Below are positions 60,437 to 64,000 of a DNA stretch of 64,000 bases, piece after piece; positions within the stretch are counted from its first letter, which is position 1; every line of letters begins with the position of its first letter. The stretch comes from Effrenium voratum (lineage: Eukaryota; Sar; Dinophyceae; Suessiales; Symbiodiniaceae). Both the position numbers and the translations under genes were made by a program. The stretch spans positions 1,026,401 through 1,090,400 of the forward strand of contig CAUJNA010001469.1 of assembly GCA_963377175.1 (NCBI GenBank), in the 5' to 3' direction. The notes beneath the pieces are model-generated. The model saw nothing but the letters and a program-made list of their open reading frames with translations. It was not told the origin of the DNA and did not search any database.

Positions 60437-62495
60437 CGGATTCGGATGCAGATGAAGGCGATATGTCAACGTTAAACTAGCTTGCAGCCGCGGAACAGTG
60501 TGGAAAGTCACGGTACCTGCAAAAAAGGGGAAATGGAATCACTGGGAGAGGCGAGAGCGATCGGTTTTTTGAAACGAAGAATGGTTGCAAATGGGGAATC
60601 TGCAGTTTCAGAGGGTCCCGTGCCTTGGTTTTTGGGAGGGTGAAGTCTTTTGAGGGAATCCTTGTTTAGGTTGGTTTCAAGGGAAGCCACAAGGAACCCC
60701 ACCATGTTTTCGGTTTCCAAACCTGACTTTCAGGCGAAGGCTCTGGCGGCAAAGGCGGCTTCGAAGGCTCTGGCGCGCGCGCGATTGATTTGTCTATTGG
60801 AAACGGGATCGGGTTTTTTCAGAGGCCCGCCATCTGTTTTTGAGTTGTTGAAAGCGACACCAAACGGACAACGCATTTTCGTGGTGCCCTCTATTTCGAC
60901 GCATACCCGACAAAAATTGATCATGAGGTTCGGTCAAAAGTACTGTAGTCAATGTGGCATTGGGAGGGGCGTGGAGGAACTCACTAAATTCCAACGAAAC
61001 CAGGAGACTCACTAACTCTCCGATGTTTTGTTGGGGAAGCACGTGACTTGGACGGTGGCTTTGGACATCTAGCAGCCAAGAAGCAGGGAGGTTGAGGAGC
61101 CATTATTTCTTATAACGAAAACAGCTATGGAGCCCGTCTCCATTCCACCTGTTTCCCAGTCCCCGCTTAGAAATGCTGCGGCGCTATTTCAGCATGCCAT
61201 CGGGTTGTCTAGGTGGAGATTCATGTCAACCACTAGTGCTGTGGCGCTCTATGGAACAATCATAGCCATAATTGCATCAAAGGGTTTGGTTGCAGGAAAT
61301 TACCCCAAAACAACCGAAATAAGCTGTTTTCCTGTAGAATTTCCTGTAACCCAACCCTTTGATTGTAGTGAGCTAGCTTTCCCATATCGATTGCGGGGAT
61401 TCGTCGCCGGCGGCGGCGCCCGCCAAGCTTGCTGCTGCGCCACGCGCGCCTCGCAGCCACCCGACAAAAATTGATCATGAGGTTCGGTCAAAAGCGGGGC
61501 TTGCCTTTGATAGCACTGGGCATCACAGACCTCAGAGTGCTTTTTTGTTTGCGCGCAGGCCAATGTTTTGTTTCGCAGGTAAGCGCGGGCAATGCAAAGC
61601 CATAGTGTGCGAGACGGCCTCCAGAGAGCTTTCCAAAGATGCGTGGTTTTGTGTAGCATGGCAGAGAAGTCAGAAGGTTTGTCAGAATACCTGCATATAT
61701 CCCAAAGTGTGTAAATTGTCAGGCGTTTTTGGTGGAAAAACGACGCTTTGCCAAGGTCAAGCTGGTCAACAGATTTTTGCCAACGGCGTTTTTTGGCAAT
61801 CAACGGCGTTTTTTTGCAAGCAAACGGTTCAAACAAGTTCTTGAATATTCGCGAATTGCTCCAACGACGTTTCTCACCAAACGCGTTTATTTAACTTCAA
61901 TCAGTTGCGGAAATTCGGCGCCCTGGGCTTTCCAGGCATGATAGATTTGTAATTCTACGCGCAGCAAGAAGCTGTTGATGCATGGTTGGACCTGACAAAG
62001 CTTTGGAAGCACGTAGCGCTCTGAGGCTTTCTGCTTTGCGCCAGCTCAAACAGGCATGCCTTCTCAAATGCGTGATTTCAAGCCCTACGTTGAACAGCCA
62101 AAGGTGAAAGCGCCGCGCAGCTCAGCTTTTGTGGGTCTGCTCAGCAATTGTACTCTCCAGCATGTTTTTTCTGCTTGGGCGTCTATTCTCTTACCCTTGT
62201 GGTTTCCGTGGGCCTTGTTGCCTCTTATTTGGCCAGTGGCTGGTGCTTCTAAGCGCCAGAAAGGAACGCCGCCAAACGCTATCGCCGCAAAGCCAAGTTG
62301 CCACCCCCGGACTTGGAATTGAAAAGCCCTACAAAGATATATTTGCTATGGCCGCCCAGCTCCAAGCACATTGGCGCAGACGCATTTAGCGTGAAACTAA
62401 CAACCGAACTTTGTGTTTTCCGGGACACTGGGTTGAACAGGCTCCCCACAACAATCTTACAAACAGCGCCCGGCTCAAGATACGCAATGCTGAGG

Positions 62496-62640
62496 TGTTA
62501 CAGAAAACGCCGTGATTTCTGGAGTTGCCCCCTCCCCCCCCCTCCCGAGTCCACGTGTCCATTGTTTTCCATTGGGGTTGTTATAGCAAAGGAAGGGGGG
62601 TGGGGGGGCTGGTGGCCGGATTGCGGCGTTTTCTGTAACA
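62496..62640. mobile_element. fold-back/MITE-like element (copy 2)
   Basis: Same 17-bp inverted ends as 58151-58308, with a ~13-bp internal deletion. Its presence at the same place in both units shows insertion before the tandem duplication. Confidence 0.7.
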
Positions 62641-63094
62641 CGCCAGATTTCTCAAAGGCTCTAGGCTGAGCTGCCAATTACTTCCCCCTATCAAGAATGC
62701 GCTCTATCATTAATTTGTTTTTCGCGGACCCCTCGTCCAGACCTGAACTTATTAGCTCTCCAAACCAGGTTTGACTTACGATTGCATTCACGTTTGAATT
62801 ATCGAATTGCAAATTCAAATCTAGAGTGAGCAAATCAGATTGAACTGCGCCGATTTGTTTTGTTCAAGTTCAATATGAACAAAACTGCCTTGAGCGGTTT
62901 TCTTTTAAATCGCTAGTGGACATATTGCTGTTTACGGCGTTTGTGCCAGGTGGCACCCTGCAGCGCCCTTGTGGTACCCAATCAATAGTTTTTTTGCCCC
63001 ACGGAATATTGATTAAAAGGGGGGAAGACCCCATTTATTGCTATGGGGAAGCCGTTCGCCAAGGCAAAGCTCAAACTAGCATGAGCCTCGCAGC

Positions 63095-63650
63095 AAAAAC
63101 CGAGCACGAGCCGGGCACGAACCGGGCACGAACCGGGCACGAACCGGGCATGAGCCGGGCACGAACCGGGCACGAACCGGGCACGAACCGGGCACGAACC
63201 GGGCACGAGCCGGGCGCGATCCGTGCGCGGTCCGTGCGCGATCCGTGCACGAACCGGGCGCGAACCGTGCGCGAACCGTTTACGAACTGGGCGCGAACCG
63301 GGCACGAACCGGGCACGAACCGGGCACGAGCCGAGCACGAACCGGGCATGAGCCGGGCACGAACCGGGCACGAACCAGGCACGATCCGTGCGCGATCCGT
63401 GCGCGATCCGTGCACGATCCGCGCGCGATCCGTGCACGAACCGGGCGCAAACCGGGCACGAACCGGGCGCGAACCGGGCACGAACCGAGCACGAACCGGG
63501 CATGAGCCGGGCAAACCGGCCACGAACCGGGCACGATCCGTGCGCGATCCGTGCGCGATGCGTGCGCGATCCGTGCACGAACCGGGCTCGAACCGGGCAC
63601 GAACCGGGCGCGAACCGGGCACGAACCGGGCCGAACCGGGCACGAACCAA
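63095..63650. repeat. 11-bp CACGAACCGGG minisatellite (copy 2)
   Basis: Same unit family and same order of variant blocks as copy 1, but shorter by several units, as expected from slippage after the unit was duplicated. Confidence 0.95.
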
Positions 63651-63943
63651 ATACGAGCCTCCCAAGCAGAGCGCCACCTGAGCACAACCCAAGCAGCACG
63701 AACAGAGCGCGAGCCGGCAGAGCAGAGCACCAATTGAGCACGAACCGAGCATTAACCAAGCACAAGAACCGAGCGCGAAGCGAGCGCGCTGAGGGTCGCA
63801 ACCCTAGCTCGGTTGTGAGTTTCGAGCATAAATGCTTGTTTGGTTTTGGGAGGCAGGCTGCCGCAAAGCCTTGCCGCGTGGAAATATAGTTTCCGAATTC
63901 ACGCGCAGATGAAAAGCACTCCTGGCCCCGTGTGCAAAGACTA

Positions 63944-64000
63944 AATTCCCTACAGGGATTTCATGTTGGGAGTTTGGGATCTCAACATTCACAGGTGGAT
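63944..64000. repeat. start of a third tandem unit
   Basis: AATTCCCTACAGGGATTTCA and following bases match the start of copies 1 and 2 up to the window edge, so the array continues beyond the window. Confidence 0.95.

Larger units (their letters stand above)
59692..63943. repeat. 4.25-kb tandem duplication unit, copy 2
   Basis: Same content and order as 55351-59691: short Cys/Lys exon (60347-60436), Gly/Ala-rich piece (60734), conserved 36-bp box twice, fold-back element (62496-62640), minisatellite (63095-63650). Confidence 0.95.

Noticed and set aside
1..64000. Dinoflagellate spliced-leader relic (CCATTTTGGCTCAAG) upstream of genes
   Set aside because: I looked for it on both strands near gene starts and saw only partial matches (for example TTTGGCTCAA near 24610 on the minus strand), too short to claim.

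Overview
The window looks like nuclear DNA of a dinoflagellate, most likely Symbiodiniaceae or a close relative. The evidence is: (i) short exons separated by much longer introns; (ii) splice sites that make sense only if GC and GA donors are allowed beside GT, usually with an AG|G acceptor; (iii) protein families I associate with dinoflagellate genomes (a PIF1-type mobile helicase with a long N-terminal extension, a transposase-like protein with a C..C knuckle, a mobile protein ending in a Ulp1/C48 protease, FN3-like modules); (iv) very high repeat content. No bacterial operon, rRNA or canonical tRNA was seen. Most exon calls are my own reading of frame, phase and splice sites; no alignment or transcript was available.

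Layout. 1-7 kb: five short plus-strand exons of an FN3-like protein in long introns. 7-8.7 kb: intron-like sequence with a T-run/TTGG repeat. 8.7-24.6 kb: a GC-rich block with all recognisable coding on the minus strand: PIF1-family helicase (10.36-15.70 kb), transposase-like protein (16.0-17.97 kb), a Lys/Ala/Pro-rich protein (18.2-21.96 kb) and a protein built from a tandemly duplicated helical module (22.2-24.6 kb). AT-rich islands at 15.7-15.9 and 22.0-22.26 kb sit between gene ends. 24.8-26.5 kb: four minisatellites and one tRNA-like sequence. 28.1-34.8 kb: six plus-strand exons that join in phase into a protease-associated (PA) domain; three of the five introns have GC donors, and one holds a ~620-bp inverted repeat. 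36.6-42.6 kb: a second minus-strand mobile gene (coiled/charged first exon, large central reading frame, C48 protease tail) whose first intron is filled by ~235-bp tandem repeats. 42.9-45.6 kb: small minus-strand exons (one hydrophobic segment, several coiled-coil) among satellite-like 'CCTCA' repeats. 45.7-55.3 kb: mostly intronic or intergenic with a few weak plus-strand exon candidates. 55.35 kb to the end: a head-to-tail duplication of a ~4.3-kb unit (two full copies and the start of a third), each with a short Cys/Lys-rich exon, a fold-back element with 17-bp inverted ends and an 11-bp CACGAACCGGG minisatellite.

How it fits together. The two plus-strand gene fragments (FN3-like and PA-domain) flank the 16-kb minus-strand block, and the second mobile gene lies downstream of the PA exons. 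A simple reading is one or two host genes whose introns have been enlarged by mobile elements and tandem arrays; continuity of a single host gene across the block is inference. The small introns with AG|G at both ends and the duplicated exon-intron units suggest active gain and copying of introns and exons.
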